A stretch of 64,000 bases of DNA from Ridgeia piscesae (taxonomy: Eukaryota; Annelida; Polychaeta; Sabellida; Siboglinidae), in assembly GCA_025642075.2 (NCBI GenBank), contig JAODUO010000191.1, positions 358,501 through 422,500 on the forward strand, read 5' to 3'. The position numbers and the translations under genes were made by a program. This document shows, in pieces, positions 1-17,865 of the stretch. A model generated the notes under the pieces. The model made no database searches and was not told the DNA's origin. It was given only the letters and a program-made list of their open reading frames with translations. Position 1 is the stretch's first letter, and each line of letters starts with the position of its first letter.

Positions 1-462
1 TGTCATAGATGACACTGGTGTCACTGTAGACCTGAAATATACTGACACAGACGTCACTGGAGATCTGAAATATATTGACACATGTGACACTGGTGTCACA
101 GTGGACCTGAAATATACTGACACAGACGTCACTGTAGACCTGAAATATACTGACACATGTGACACTGGTGTCACAGTGGACCTGAACTATACTGACACAG
201 ACGTCACTGTAGATCTGAAATATACTGACACATGTGACACTGGTGACACAGTGGACCTGAACTATACTGACACAGGCATCACTGTAGACCTGAAATATAC
301 TGACACATGTGACACTGGTGTCACAGTGGACCTGAACTATACTGACACAGACGTCACTGTAGATCTGAAATATACTGACACATGTGACACTGGTGTCACA
401 GTGGACCTGAACTATACTGACACAGACGTCACTGTAGACCTGAAATATACTGACACACATGA
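1..462 (+). repeat. 75-bp minisatellite in STXBP1 intron
   Basis: About six tandem copies of a 75-bp unit, itself made of related sub-repeats (GACCTGAA.TATACTGACACA). Each unit holds the small palindrome GACACTGGTGTC. Because 75 is divisible by three the + strand stays open for about 120 codons, but that reading frame begins at GTG, not ATG, and the array sits upstream of a clear acceptor at 592-593, so I read it as intronic and non-coding. The array runs off the left edge of the window. Confidence 0.9.
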
Positions 463-593
463 AATGAACTGAACTGGCACATGCGCCACTGTAGAATGGA
501 ACTGTCGCTCTTTGACCTGATGCTTATAACTCAGTATGTACTGTGAGGTGTGAAGTTGTGTGACATGTAGCTGGGAGCTTGTGCTGTTGACAG

Positions 594-1969
594 GACGCTA
601 TTGAGGACAAGTTGGACATGAAGCGGTACCCACTGCTGTCTGGTGGAGCCCGCGGCATTGGGCTCGGAGGGTCCTCAGCCCCTGTCAGGTAAGTAGTGCG
701 GGTGTGTGTGTGGTTTGGTGTATGGGTGTGTTTATGTGGGTGGTGGTGGTGTGTGTGTGTTGTGTGTGTGTGTGTGTGGGGGGTGTGGTGGGGTGGTGTA
801 TGGTGTGTGATGTGGGTGGTGGTGTGGTGTGTGTGTGTGTGTTTGGTGTATGGGTGTGTGTAGGTGTGTGATGGGGTGTTTGTGAATGGGTGTGTCACAG
901 TTCACACGTCTCTGCCTCCATTGTCTTTGACCATTGTGTGTCCACTGTGTGACTGTGTGTGTGTTTCAGTGCACGCTATGGCCAGTGGCACAAGGACCGT
1001 GGTCAAGCGAGCTACAAGAGTGGTCCTCGCCTCCTCATCTTCATCGTGGGCGGCATGACATACTCGGAGATGCGATGTGCCTATGAGGTGACATCCGCCA
1101 TGAAGAACTGGGAGGTCCTCATTGGTTAGTTTCATTGTGTCACACTCCACTAGTAACTAGAGACACTGTCATTAAAATAATGTCCTTGCACACAAAATAC
1201 ATAATTAAAAGGAAGTCGAATTTAAGGAGCTTGTGAAAATGTAAAATCTCGCCACCATATCACGAGAGATTCACCAGCAAAAGGTTCCCTGGAGCACATC
1301 CTGGCGTGGACGGTTTTTAATACACAAATCACTTTAAGGAGCAAACATGTTATAAACAGAACATTTTGCTTAATGTTAAAATGTCCCAAGGATTTTATGA
1401 CATTCGAAGTAGCAATACTTTGTTTCCACTGAAGTGATAGAACAATGGCAATTTATTCAGATCGCCATTATCAGGTACTTGTAGGATGTGGTTTATCTTG
1501 ATTCTTGAGAGCATCATGGTAGCTAGTTATGTTAGTTGGATGCATTTGCCTGAAGTCTTTTTTTTTTATAATTGAACGTCTCGTATCTAGTTGGCATCGT
1601 GGCTGGGGGTCATGCTGCTACACCAATGTCTAATACAACATGAAAATGTACTTGTGTTATATCTATACGTCAGCAGCAATAGGTAACATATTGTAAGACA
1701 TGTTTGTCAGAGATATTTAAGGCGTATGCAGTTGTGAAAGTGCCAATGTTGTGGTTTTTAGAAGCACAAATCAGTTTAGCTACCAAATACAATTTGTATT
1801 TAATTAAGAATAAATTTGTTCAGGATATCGTAGCCAAAAAGTTGTTCATCTGGATGAATCCTTGACAGAAAAATATCTTGTATATTTTCTGGTTATAGGT
1901 TCCACCAACATTCTGACCCCTGTCGGCTTCCTTGAGAAATTACGTGACCTGAAAAAAATGATGACGTGA
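594..1969 (+). CDS. STXBP1: Munc18/syntaxin-binding protein 1, 3' end (three last exons)
   Basis: C-terminal part of a Sec1/Munc18 protein, which clamps syntaxin and templates SNARE assembly in vesicle fusion at the plasma membrane. Exons: 594-688, 970-1124 and 1899-1969. Acceptors are GACAG, TTTCAG and TATAG; donors are GTAAGT and GTTAGT; phases match (split Ser and Gly codons). They give 106 residues ending in TGA at 1967-1969. Recognisable family motifs are [50 protein letters not shown] and FLEKLRDL. The tail after FLEKLRDL is only six residues. Upstream exons lie outside the window. STXBP1 rather than STXBP2/3 is the natural name for an invertebrate Munc18-1 orthologue, but a pre-duplication gene is co-orthologous to STXBP1, 2 and 3. 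Confidence 0.93.
700..862 (+). repeat. Imperfect (GT)n / GGTGTG tract
   Basis: GT-rich simple sequence with interrupted GTGTGTGT and GGTGGTGTG runs, lying in the STXBP1 intron between the exons ending at 688 and starting at 970. Six-frame translations here are low-complexity artefacts. Confidence 0.9.
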
Positions 1970-2640
1970 ACTGAAAGATGACAGTTGAGTCGAGGATCTC
2001 GTGAGGAGGACGTGTCAAAGATGTTATTTATTATTCACTGCGATCGCAGAAAGTTCTTCTGTATTACTAATGCACAGCAAACATTCACAGACGTCACCAG
2101 AATGTTGCTACATCGTCACATAGGCCTACAGCAATCGTAGTCGAGCAATTTAAAATATATGGCAGGTTTAATCAGATATGATGTTTTAGTATGCAGCTTC
2201 ATTTGATGACGTTCTGTCAGACACGGTGTTTGTGTTTACCCCAGATGGGACACTTGAAAGGTGAGGTCAGGCTGTATCAATATTGCTATATTAGTGTTGT
2301 CTGCTGCTTATTAAAGAAAAAAGGTAAACGTTATTATACGTTGTGTGTATTATTGACAGTAACTCAAGAAATGCCATGTAAATGTGTGTTGATTAGTATA
2401 CCAACCAAATCATGGTATAGAATGAAGGTGATCTGAAATGTTTTTCCCTCTCCTGTTTGCTCTTAGACCAGTCATCTGGTGGCTGTCATCTGTCTGTCTG
2501 TCCTTAGATTAGTCATCTGTCTGTCCTCGACTAGTCATCTGGTGGCTGTCATCTGTCTGTCTGTCTGTCCTTGACATGTTGGCTAGATTTTTAGATTATG
2601 TTAATGTTTGTAAAATAAATACGCAAATTATATATGTAAT
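1970..2640 (+). other. STXBP1: STXBP1 3' UTR (proximal part) with poly(A) signal
   Basis: Sequence after the stop at 1969 has no conserved coding content. A canonical AATAAA lies at 2614-2619, and another at 3062-3067 could give a longer transcript. The true cleavage site cannot be fixed from sequence alone. Confidence 0.5.
2463..2575 (+). repeat. TCATCTG / (CTGT)n short tandem repeat
   Basis: About three imperfect copies of a block holding AGTCATCTGGTGGCTGTC and (CTGT)n, inside the presumed STXBP1 3' UTR. Confidence 0.75.
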
Positions 2641-5600
2641 TTATAACATTGTACAGGATTGTTTAGTGTGTAATTACTAGACGAGGTAGAGAAATATATA
2701 TATACGCACATAATATGTATAAAGTGTAGACGAAATGTAGCAGCGGACTGGTTTCACAGGAAGATGACTCAAGTTGTCTGTCCAAGTGTTTGGTCTTTTG
2801 AATCCCTCATGGGTAAATTGGCCACCCCTGTATGTATTGAGTGCTTGGCCCTTCTATACGGTTACAAAATAATGCATAACACACAAAATGTCATCAAGAA
2901 TGAGATAATCTTCTGACTGATGACACATAACATAGTTAGGTACAAAGGAACAGTTGTGGGTTATTTAGTCAACCACCAAACTATGGCGATGACTCTGTTG
3001 TGTTGTCAGACGTACAGTGTGTTCATAATAGTTAACGAAGGTGAACAGCTGACCACAGCTCAATAAAACATGTTATCACTTAATGTGGTGATCACGAATA
3101 TATTCATTGTCTCAAATCTTAGCCAGACCGCATCACCTGTAGATGTCTAATACAACATTTAATCCAGACTGCTTATCACTGTCCACCTGTCTATGTACTT
3201 AGATCTGTGTGTTGTCAGTTTGTAACCCAGACCAGATGTACACCACACATTGCTTCTCACAGACTAGACTGCATTTATTGGTCAGTGTGTATGCACATTG
3301 TTTAAATATAAACCAGACTAAATGTATACGTCAGTGTTCTACATATACCGGTATTGGCTGTTTCTGCATTGCAGTGTTTCACATTCGGTAAATTTCACAT
3401 TTCTGTGCAGTTTATATCATGTACACCACAGTTGGTCTGTTTGGGATTGTGTGTAGGATATGGACGCGGGTAGATCTATGCTGTTTTTTCTGTTTCTAAA
3501 TCATTCTGACCTGAACCATGCAATTACAAACTGCATCTAGCAAGTCTTGGAACTTCTGTTCACTGTACTTTATTATGCCTAATCTCAGCTTATTCTGATG
3601 TTAGCTCTTAAACGCTAAGGCACTAGTCACCAGAACAATACATTGATGTGATACTGTACGGTCCATGTGTGGAAAAGTGTTTTTGTGCTAGGATTATTTC
3701 TTGAAATTATCTGCATTACAGGTACGTAATGAATATATATGCATCTATGTATATTGTATGCGTTAGATATTTCTGTATATTATGTGATTTGTAAATCAGT
3801 TAAGTACATTATTAAGCTGTATTTGTATATTTCAAGGATGTGTGCACAGTTTGACATGTTAGTCAACGTATTTACTAATTTTTTCTCTTTGTGTGTTTCT
3901 GGTAATTTTCAGTGTAAAACATCAAGTTGAAGTAGAAAAGACATTTGGTAATTATTAGTGCAGATTTCACCAGAACAGTAACATAGATCAAGCATCTAAT
4001 AAATGGTGACATGTTTAGTCATGTGACACACTGCTCATTGTCTCGCAGTCTGGTGTGAGTTGTTTATTACTGGTGTTGTGAATGCTACGTGTACATACAC
4101 TTTATGCACATTAGATGAATGTCAACAAATAAATGTTACTCACACAAATAACAATTGTTCATTCATATATGAAACGCACATCCTTTATGCATCATAGAAA
4201 TGGGTAATTACTAGTTTGGTACTTTTCTGGATGTAGCTGTAATTGATGTCATAATGTTTATATTTGGTAAGCAGTCTGCCAGTTTAACTGTGGAATATGG
4301 AGAGATTAATATCAAGACCAGAATTGGAGAAGTGAGATCTTTCAAAGGGGCATCACCCAAGTGTAGGACACCACCCAAGGGTGGGACATCATCCGGGGGT
4401 AGGACACCGCCCAAAGGAAGTACATCATCCAGGGGTAGGATACCATCAAAGGATAGGACACCATCACCCATGGTGTAGATGAAGTCATGTAGAGTAGACC
4501 AGTTATGTACACTTCCTAGGAGTCGTATAAGGGAGGGAGCATGACTTCAGTTAACTCTTCAGGATGTGTTCGTAGGATTTGTATTGCCTGCCTCGTGAAT
4601 GCCAACCAGTGTTTCGTTGACCACAGAACTAGAAATAGAAGCATGCCTTCGGCGTTCTCACGGTCATTTGATGGCCACAATCTGTTGTAGGCACATGTGG
4701 AATTGGTATAATTGTCTGATAAGACATTGACATGGGGTCCATGTCCCACACCCTCACAGTAATGTCACCAGACTGATGACACAATGCATACCGATTAAGT
4801 GTCTCCACTATGTCCATTCCATAATTGCTTTCTTAGTCTACCTAAACATGTTTGTCTTTCAGGACAGAAACTTCATTATTAGTCTATGGATCTATCGCCC
4901 TTTAATTGTAGATGTGAACAAGTCGTGCATCTTTCAAGTCCAGCGAGCGAGTTTTTCCCCGAACTGGGCATATGTCTACTTGGTGGATGTCGTGTAACTT
5001 CAGCGAGTGCTGCCAACAAGATTTAATAATTTCCTGTAATTGCTACTGGACCCTGACCAAGTTTGTTTTGCGACATCCAAACTGTGGTTTCACATTGTAT
5101 CTGTACTTACTTATTTGTACATTAAATAGTGTATTATATATCGTATCATTCTGTGATCAGACCAATATTGTCTGTGCAATGCATAGCTTGAGTCTGACAT
5201 CACTGATGTTGCATTGTCTGGCGTGATGTAGATGATCAGATGGCATTGTTTAGAGCAAGGCTATGGTGTTTATGCACACCATTATTCTATGTGAAGCAGT
5301 GTTTTGTTTACAAAGCATTGTTACAGGATATTAGTGGGTATATCCAAGATGTTTCGGATTTATCTGCTTGTTGAAATAAAACATGACAAGCAGTAGAAAA
5401 TAGTACCCAACAAAAATAACATCCTCTTATATGAAACCATCTCAGAAAAATTTTGTTAGGATAAACTGTTAATTTAAAAAATTAATTGTGAACTTTATAG
5501 CTTCAAATGACTGGCAGTGCTGTTAGATGTCTGTATTTGCCGTTTTATTCTTTTTTAAATTTAGCAAATTTGTCGGATATGTTGTATTAGCCATTGTTGA

Positions 5601-5766
5601 TTCGGAGTGTGAGAAAGCGCCAACTTGAAAACGTAATGCCACAAGCAATGCTAGCCTGTTTATAAATTAACAATTTCATGGGCTGTGAACAAGATTCCTG
5701 CTTATTGAAACAGCTTCTCATCACAGTGATGACAACACAGAGAGACATTCCCAAAAGAAATGTGAT
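2641..5766. other. Convergent 3' interval between STXBP1 and SET
   Basis: About 3.1 kb of AT-rich DNA between two genes whose 3' ends face each other. It may hold distal 3' UTR of either gene. No open reading frame here has exon-like boundaries or recognised homology. Other features are the short repeat at 4350-4475 and a weak protein-like stretch on the minus strand at about 4516-4820. Confidence 0.5.
4350..4475 (+). repeat. Degenerate ~20-bp tandem repeat
   Basis: Six to seven diverged copies of a unit like GTAGGACACCACCCAAGG. Both strands are open through it, giving Lys/Pro/Thr-Ser or Leu/Pro-rich shadows that I do not regard as genes. Confidence 0.65.
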
Positions 5767-5772
5767 TTTATT
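5767..5772 (-). terminator. SET: Candidate SET poly(A) signal
   Basis: TTTATT on the + strand is AATAAA on the SET strand. It is the first one I see downstream of the SET stop (6641-6643), implying a 3' UTR of about 870 nt. A second lies at 5544-5549. Confidence 0.4.
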
Positions 5773-6640
5773 ACGAATTATGCTCCTGAAATACAAAGGC
5801 TGCTGCCCTGTTGACGGCAACCGACTGTTGAGAGAAGACAACTTGTACACGCCTTCGACAGGCAAGTCTCGTTCTCCTAAATTGTACTCAAACATAATTA
5901 CAACAAAGAAACCCAACTACAGACAGTTCTGATGACCTTGGCAATCACCTACGACTCTTGCAAACCATTCCCGCTACCAATCGAGCACGATGCACAGCTG
6001 CTGTGCGTTAGGTTATCGCTCCAGAGTAGATAAGGGCCAATTTAAGGGCAAATTTTGAAAGTCTCCTTGCCCAACAGCATGCAGTTCTCATTTGGCGTTC
6101 TCGGTCAAAGATGACTGGACGCAGCACCGGGTGCAAGCAACCCAAGAAAATACCAACCTAACCTCAATACCATCTGAAAAATTAGTCTTGCCAAGATGCA
6201 GCTTAACTAGTGAATTCACACATCTATATACCTAACTGACAGACGGACACCAGTGCTAATGTGTTGACAACACGAGAACACACACTTCCTCCCAACATGT
6301 CATCGTCATTTCAAAATGTCTCCATATTTCATCCGGATGAACTCTGCGTGCGTCTGTACGCCGTGCTGTCCACGACAAAACGCGGCGGTGACACTTCGTA
6401 GAGCGGCGTCGACGACATGTCACCGACGTTGTGACGTGGATGCTGCCGGGAAGTGAGAATGTACAAGAGTTGTGTCTTGGGTGGTGGCGTGTCAACACCA
6501 AGTGGCAGTGGTCATCAAGTAGTGTCCTCTCGCTTGCAGGTTGACCGATGACATGATGACGATAGTTGTGCTGGATGATGACTCGGGGCGACAGTGGCAC
6601 ACCCCTCGCTCCTGTGGTCTGTGGCAACCCTCTCCCCCAG

Positions 6641-11831
<5,191 letters not shown>

Positions 11832-11839
<8 letters not shown>

Positions 11840-11900
11840 ATTTCACGAGGAGCCGATCTAAAGAGAACGCATGCGCATGCTGACGCTGTGCCGCAAGCGC
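11832..11900 (-). promoter_or_regulatory. SET: SET core promoter: YY1-type motif over the start codon and NRF-1-like palindrome
   Basis: On the minus strand the start codon is embedded in AATATGGCGGC, an exact fit to the YY1 consensus AANATGGCGGC. About 30 bp upstream is the 12-bp perfect palindrome GCATGCGCATGC (11869-11880), NRF-1-like. Both are typical of TATA-less housekeeping promoters with short 5' UTRs. Occupancy is inference. Confidence 0.55.
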
Positions 11901-12207
11901 AAATTTTGAAGACTGCGCAGCCGCGTCTTAGGACGGGTTCGGGAGGCGATAGGTAAACGACGATGGAACGAGATTCTGGTCCAAGTTCATTGACCAGCTT
12001 TGCAAGTTGCGATCAGTCATTGTAATCCAGTCATTCTACCCACCAAAAAGTGTCAACCTCCAACAAATTACAATAGTAAAGTTGAAGGTATTTTTAGATT
12101 TTACATCTTGTTTTATTACAAGAAACAAATCCATCAAATTCCACTTAGGGGAATATCGATCGTGATTTTCACATGTAAAAATATTGCTAAATGATAGCAA
12201 GTCTACA

Positions 12208-12400
12208 TGAAATTTAGGGGGTACGCGTAGTTTATATTGTATAATTTATTTCACAGAAAAAGTATATTGAAGATATATACTATTGGAAATGTAATACATC
12301 GAGCTTTCTAACAGTATACAACAAGTATACTTTCAATTAATACTAAAACCCTAATGCATTAGCAGATTCTATTAATTGACGCGTACCCCGAATTTTTGCC
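12208..12400. mobile_element. Small MITE-like element with GGGGTACGCGT inverted ends
   Basis: About 190 bp of AT-rich DNA bounded by inverted repeats: AAATTTAGGGGGTACGCGTA on the left and, reverse-complemented, AAATTCGGGGTACGCGTCAA on the right (about 12209-12230 and 12378-12398). There is no coding capacity. The structure fits a non-autonomous DNA transposon. I could not establish a target-site duplication. Confidence 0.45.
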
Positions 12401-13625
12401 TATCTCGTTAATATGTGGTTAGATACCAAACAAACTGCAATAGTAGTTATGTGATATGACATTTTTAGTTACTATGTCTACTTTACTAGGAAAAAAGTTT
12501 ACTGAAGTCTACATATGGTGGAACACGTTCTTGTTTGACGATAATAACAAGTTTTCTGTAGTCGCTACCGGTCACCATTTGGCCTAGTGAAATGTAAGTT
12601 ATTTGGGATACGTTTTATATTTTCTTTGCGCGTTTCATGCACATATTGCACACATTTGGAAATGTAACGGATTATTTTATCCAACGACATATCATATAAT
12701 TTTAACTGTATTAATCAGTAAGGTGAATTATAGGTCACATATTTCAACATAATGAATCCCGATACATACAGAGAGCCGTCGTGAGGGCACAGTATCCCAC
12801 GAATCCAACAATTAGGGCGTGAATTCAGTTCATACATCTACAGTCTATAAGAAAACTCCCTTACAGAAAAACATTCAAATGAATTATTCTAGGAGGTATT
12901 ATGACCAAGAGTATTTGAATCCTATTTGAATTATATTTTTAATTCTTTGTACCGTTCAATTGTATTGAATGGTATCTTTAATTACCGTTGACAGTACCAC
13001 TGAGTCCTGCTAAAATACCATTGAATGGTCCAATGGTACTGAATGATGCTGAATAGTATTCAGTGGTATTCAGTGATATACCATGGGCTGTTTTTTGTAA
13101 GGGCTAGTTTTTAGATGTATTAGTAGTCAAACTAAGTGAAATAATGTATCAATTAATAAATAATCAATTGCAGCTATATTTGTTAATAATTTGATCTCGC
13201 ATTGCGCCATGATTGTAGATGCCTACACCTTTTCGCTTGATGGGACGTACCATTGTATCCTTTTGCAGACTGACTTACGTGTACATGTCAAGATACACAT
13301 GTCTTAGCAGACTGACTTGCATGCATACCCAAGCAGACGCACATTCGTTCAGCACTGCCAGGTTGTATCTTTTATGGGTTCCTTTCGATTATGTCCTGTC
13401 GAATATTTTGATCCGGTGTCATGTTCAGCATGGGCTGCATATTGTATGACAAACCTGCATGCATTCGTACCTAAACAACATTTATAAAATATTATGCTGG
13501 AATTGAGGAAGCATGTAACACGTATAACCTGTCTTCTTATTCTTCCAGTAATCCACTACCGTCAATTATGACGACTTCGCGGATATATGCGCATGTACAA
13601 GTGCTGATAAAAAATAATGATGATG
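12401..13625. other. Spacer between SET and RAB14, no gene seen
   Basis: AT-rich intergenic DNA. Around 12890-13080 is a diffuse low-complexity stretch rich in TGAAT, CCATTGAAT and GGTATT words. No conserved open frame or RNA gene was recognised. Confidence 0.5.
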
Positions 13626-13626
13626 A

Positions 13627-13825
<199 letters not shown>

Positions 13826-14939
13826 ATACTCAGAAAACTATGTTATCCGCAAGATTGATCGTATAGCTATAATAAGCATGCAGGTCTTTATATCTGATTT
13901 AGTTATCAAGAAAGTGTTGATGCGAATTATAGAGTGAAAACAACAGGCGTGGACTGCATGCTTGAGACTCAGAGTTTTGACTGGAATCTATGTAAATCCT
14001 GCCTCTCCTGATGCTCATGCAGCCGCGCCCTACAGGACCTCGATCACAGCTGTATCATACAAATTACCAACATAGAGGACACTAAATCAAGACAGGAACG
14101 AAAATCCAAATTTAAGACGGAAAAGGTGTTGACTTTTCGGCCGATCACGAATCGATCCATTCGATCACTGATGATCGGTGTCTCCGTTGCATTTTCAACC
14201 GGTGTAACAGCTGATAACGAAGTTAATGTGGACATGGCTATGATTAAACAGGATCGCAGATCCTTGAACTGATGGTGGAAGAAAGCATCATTAGGCATAT
14301 GGCTACGTATACATTCAGAAGAAAACAGCAAGCAATCGCCAATTTATATATATAACACGTACATTCGTGAAATGCAGTGGAGTCTGAAGTCGTGAAAGTT
14401 GAGTCTCAACTCCTCTTTCAGCGACTTCGGGTAGTAGGAGAAAGACGTACACGATGAACTGTCTCTGGATCTGATCAAAGCATGAACGATGTATAGAACT
14501 TTATCCAACTGCCTATAGCTGCTAGGTTCGAAAAATTAACCTGGGATGATATGACACTTGATTATGTCCGAGAGTGGTACAATAAAAGCTTTTGCAAATT
14601 ATGGGGAAATTAGCACAGGTAATGTAGGCTACATGGCGCGCCAAAGCCAAGGGAGGGTCGTAGCGACGTAGGCCTATATAATATTTTTATATATAATATG
14701 GCCTAATATAATTATTATATTATAATCCCCATCCCGGCCCCCGAATCAGTCTATTTTGTAAATAAGAATATTTTTATGGTACTTTTTGTTACCATTCACG
14801 TGATTTTCGGCGTTATGTCTAAACATCCCAGAAAATGTATTCGACGGATTCATTTACATAAGTGCACAAACAACGTCAATCATCGCTATTCGTAGTACGT
14901 ACGCCTTATAATAATTATTAGTTCACGCTGTCACAAAAG
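13826..14939. other. Spacer, no gene seen
   Basis: Non-coding as far as I can see. It includes a small AT-rich inverted repeat near 14667-14706 (TAGGCCTATATAATATT with ATATGGCCTA). Confidence 0.45.
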
Positions 14940-15052
14940 CTATGCAATGACATCAACAGATGGCGGCACAAGTAATTGTTCCAAAAGCATGCTGGGTAGC
15001 AAGTAATTTGTCCGCCATATTGATGTCACTTGTAAATACGATCAACTACTAG
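14940..15052 (+). promoter_or_regulatory. RAB14: Possible RAB14 promoter and non-coding first exon
   Basis: Two YY1-like motifs lie here: CAGATGGCGGC at 14957-14967, and, on the other strand, AATATGGCGGA at 15010-15020. After them comes a good donor, AG/GTAAGA, at 15053. The RAB14 coding exon has a strong acceptor (TGCCTGCAG, ending at 19659) 24 nt before its ATG, so an upstream 5' UTR exon must exist. This site is a candidate. Human RAB14 also has a non-coding exon 1, as I recall. It could instead be the first exon of an unrelated non-coding RNA. Confidence 0.35.
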
Positions 15053-16200
15053 GTAAGAAACACCTATCAGTGCAATACAAAGTAGACAATCCACGCTGTT
15101 TGCAGTAGCATAATATTTGGCAGAAAATGACATTTCATTTCCCTAACTTATACGATACGGCGCAGTTTCTAGGTCTGACACAAGATCAACGTTTTCCGTA
15201 GTACCGTGCAGCGAACCAAGCCAAGGCCATGTCTGATGTCAGACAAGGAGGCGTTGCCAGGACTTCATACGTCGACAGTTGTAGAAACACACCTCTAAGA
15301 GGCCAAATAGTGATACACGTCGACATGCTTTCGCGTTGAAGTAGTAAATATAAATTAGAATGTGAAGTTATAATAATAAATAACAAACTTAATGTGAGAT
15401 GGAGGTGGACACATGTTGGCAGAAGTGCAACGTCCGTTCCGTCACTCTTTCTGGCATCAAGTCTCAAGCTCAGGTCAGGGAGTCATTGCAACTTTAAAAC
15501 TGCCACCCAGAAGAGGATCAGTTGATTTAGGACATCAGATTCGTGGGTGTTCACAGTACAGCTGTAGTGAGTCTGGGAATAATTTAGACTAGTTAATATG
15601 TAGGTTTTGAATAATGAATGCCTTTGAATAATAATTAAAGAATGCATGCATATTATTGAATATATTGTTAAAACAGTCATTAAAACTACAACAGAATTGC
15701 GTCTGACTCTGTTGAGTTTGATGGTTAGATCAGGTTTTATGCAAAGTTGAAAGTGAGTACATGTAATCTTAAATTAACCATTTTCATGTGGGATGCCCCT
15801 TTAACGGCATCACTGCTTGTGACACTTCGGTATAGTAGGCCGTTATTGAGATTTTGGCAACCATTAAAAGCGTTTTAACTCATAATTATTCACTGGGTGG
15901 AGCCACTTTTGTATGTGGTAGCCAAGCTGATTTAATTCAGTATTAAATCGTTGTTGCTCACTAATAGTTTGCAGATTTTCTCACTTTTTGAAAATGGATT
16001 ATCTAAACCTGTAGTGGCTACAATAGCAGAAGACAATATTTCAAGTGGTCAAGTTTGCTGCACATCACTTGGAATGCCATAATGCGTGGTTTCAGCTGAT
16101 CAAGGTTGTAGGACTGAAATGGTTAAGTTATTATGAAAAGATTGATTGTAAACAAAAAAGGTTTGTGCTTTGAATGGTTAACTCCTGTCTTCACTGAGTT
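15053..16200. other. Upstream RAB14 region, no coding content seen
   Basis: Either RAB14 intron (if the first exon is at 14940-15052) or intergenic. The short open frames at 15186-15680 lack conserved sequence. Confidence 0.4.
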
Positions 16201-16201
16201 G

Positions 16202-16441
16202 GGCTTTATGCAGGACCAAATTATTACCAAATTAAAATGTGTCTGATGACTTGAAATGGACTACAAACAAACAAGTGACACCATTTACACTCACATCTAA
16301 GGCATAACTGACAATATCTATGGTTTTGGAAGACTTTTTTTGCTCCTTATTTTTTTTATCCATCCACCCATATTTCTACCTGTCCACAACAGTTTTTACT
16401 CATCCAAATGACGAGTGGACGTGTCTCTGCATAATAAAGCT
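16202..16441 (+). mobile_element. MITE family copy A (GCTTTATGYAG ends)
   Basis: One of six related dispersed copies in this window. It begins GGGCTTTATGCAGGA and ends TCTCTGCATAATAAAGCT, so the termini are imperfect inverted repeats (GCTTTATGYAG). Shared internal landmarks are GTCTGATGACTTGAAATGGA, GGCATAAC..ACAATATCTATG, TGGTTTTGGAAGAC, and a 3' part with repeated (A/C)CCGTCCA words. No coding capacity, so a non-autonomous DNA element is inferred. This copy has an internal deletion after the 5' end. Confidence 0.65.
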
Positions 16442-17026
16442 ATGTCACTGAGTGATACATTATATGACTCATTGACCATGGGCTTCGACCATTGAGTGAC
16501 CCATCGATTAGTTGACAACAGGCTAAGTTGAGTGACCCATTGTGTAGTTAACAGGCAGACTGAGAGACCATTGACTGAATTGTTAAGTAGTAATTAGTTG
16601 TCACTGACTGTAGCAGACCAGTAGTACTACCCCAGGGTAGTGAGCCCAAACCTATTAAATGACTGAGTATTTGGTCAATGTTGATTACATTTCAAGTACT
16701 TACTTTGCCAGATCTTGAGTATTAATACTTTCCTTGAGTATGGGTACATTTTCTAACATCCAATGTAACATAAATTTGTAGACATGTCTATATTTCATCG
16801 CGGCTATTTCAGGTTCTTTGATGATTGTCTCAGACTCAATGTAGGTAAAATAGGTTAAAACAACCAACATGAAGGTGTCTTGTTTTGGCCAGTGGAGATA
16901 TTCTATCCTGTCACCTGTCCACACATGTGCCACATAACCTGCATTTCACTGTTGAGTATTTCTCTTATCTGTACTTTCCAAGTATGCCACTTTTGCCACC
17001 AGCATATGTATGAGCATGGCACACAT

Positions 17027-17315
17027 AGCTTTATGTAGAGACCCGTCCACCCGTCATTTGGACAGGTAAAAACGAATATGGACGGGTAGAAATACGGTGG
17101 ACGGGTAAAAAAAATAAAGGAGAAAAAAGTCTTCCAAAACCATAGATATTGTTAGTTATGCCTTGAAAGTGAGTGAAAATTGTGTCAGATGTGTGTTTGT
17201 AGCACATTTCAGGTCATCAGACACATTTAAAAGTTTGTAAACTGGTTTAACAGTTAACATCCATGTGTCCACCAAAACATGTGTGACTGGCAATAATTTG
17301 GTCCTGCATAAAGCC
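17027..17315 (-). mobile_element. MITE family copy B
   Basis: Inverted relative to copy A: starts AGCTTTATGTAGAGAC, ends TCCTGCATAAAGCC. It has all landmarks: GTCTTCCAAAACCATAGATA, GTTAGTTATGCCTTGAAAG, AACAGTTAACATCCATGTG and CCACCAAAACATGTGTGACT. One of the best-preserved copies. Confidence 0.75.
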
Positions 17316-17615
17316 GTGATAGCACATCTCTGATAATAGAGGTGACCTGAAATAACCCATGGTGCACATATAACTCTACATACTGCAACCTTGCATGTGT
17401 GGATGCCATGGTTATACATGACTTTATTGACATGTAATTCTGTACGGAAAAATTATAATCAAAAGTCTCGCAAAGAGTTGTATATCCATGAAAATTTATT
17501 TCCTAATCCACAAATATTGAATGAATTACTGTCGGCAAATAAACATATTATACCCTTTGCTCAGAAGGTCGTCAGATCAACTGCAATACAGGTGACGTGT
17601 TCTTTTCATCTTCAG

Positions 17616-17770
17616 ATCCTCCTCTAGTCAGGGGGTGGGGTGTAGGCAGTCCTCTGGTCAAGGAGTGGGAATGTAGACCATCCACTGGTCAGGGAGTGGG
17701 GTGTAGACAGTCCTCTGGTCAGGGAGTGGGAATGTAGACCATCCACTGGTCAGGGAGTGGGCATATACAC
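17616..17770 (+). repeat. ~31/62-bp tandem repeat (CTGGTCAGGGAGTGGG)
   Basis: Five copies of a roughly 31-bp block, CTGGTCAGGGAGTGGG plus either GTGTAGACAGTCCT or AATGTAGACCATCCA. The two versions alternate, so the higher-order unit is about 62 bp. Confidence 0.85.
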
Positions 17771-17865
17771 CATGCTGATGCTGTGGTTTGAAATTGAATG
17801 GACTGTCCCATTGAGACATTAATAATCAGTTGAAATATGTCCCTGACTATGCCACTGTCTTCTTT

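Noticed and set aside
101..472. 123-codon repeat protein at the left edge
   Set aside because: Starts at GTG, consists only of the 75-bp minisatellite, and lies in an intron before the STXBP1 acceptor at 592-593.
4516..4820. Minus-strand protein-like stretch containing SGDITVRVWDM, like a WD40 blade
   Set aside because: One short motif followed by a change of frame and no splice sites in the right places. At most a decayed fragment; I could not assign a family.
14515..14560. GGTTCGAAA tRNA B-box-like string
   Set aside because: No A box at the correct distance and no cloverleaf could be drawn.
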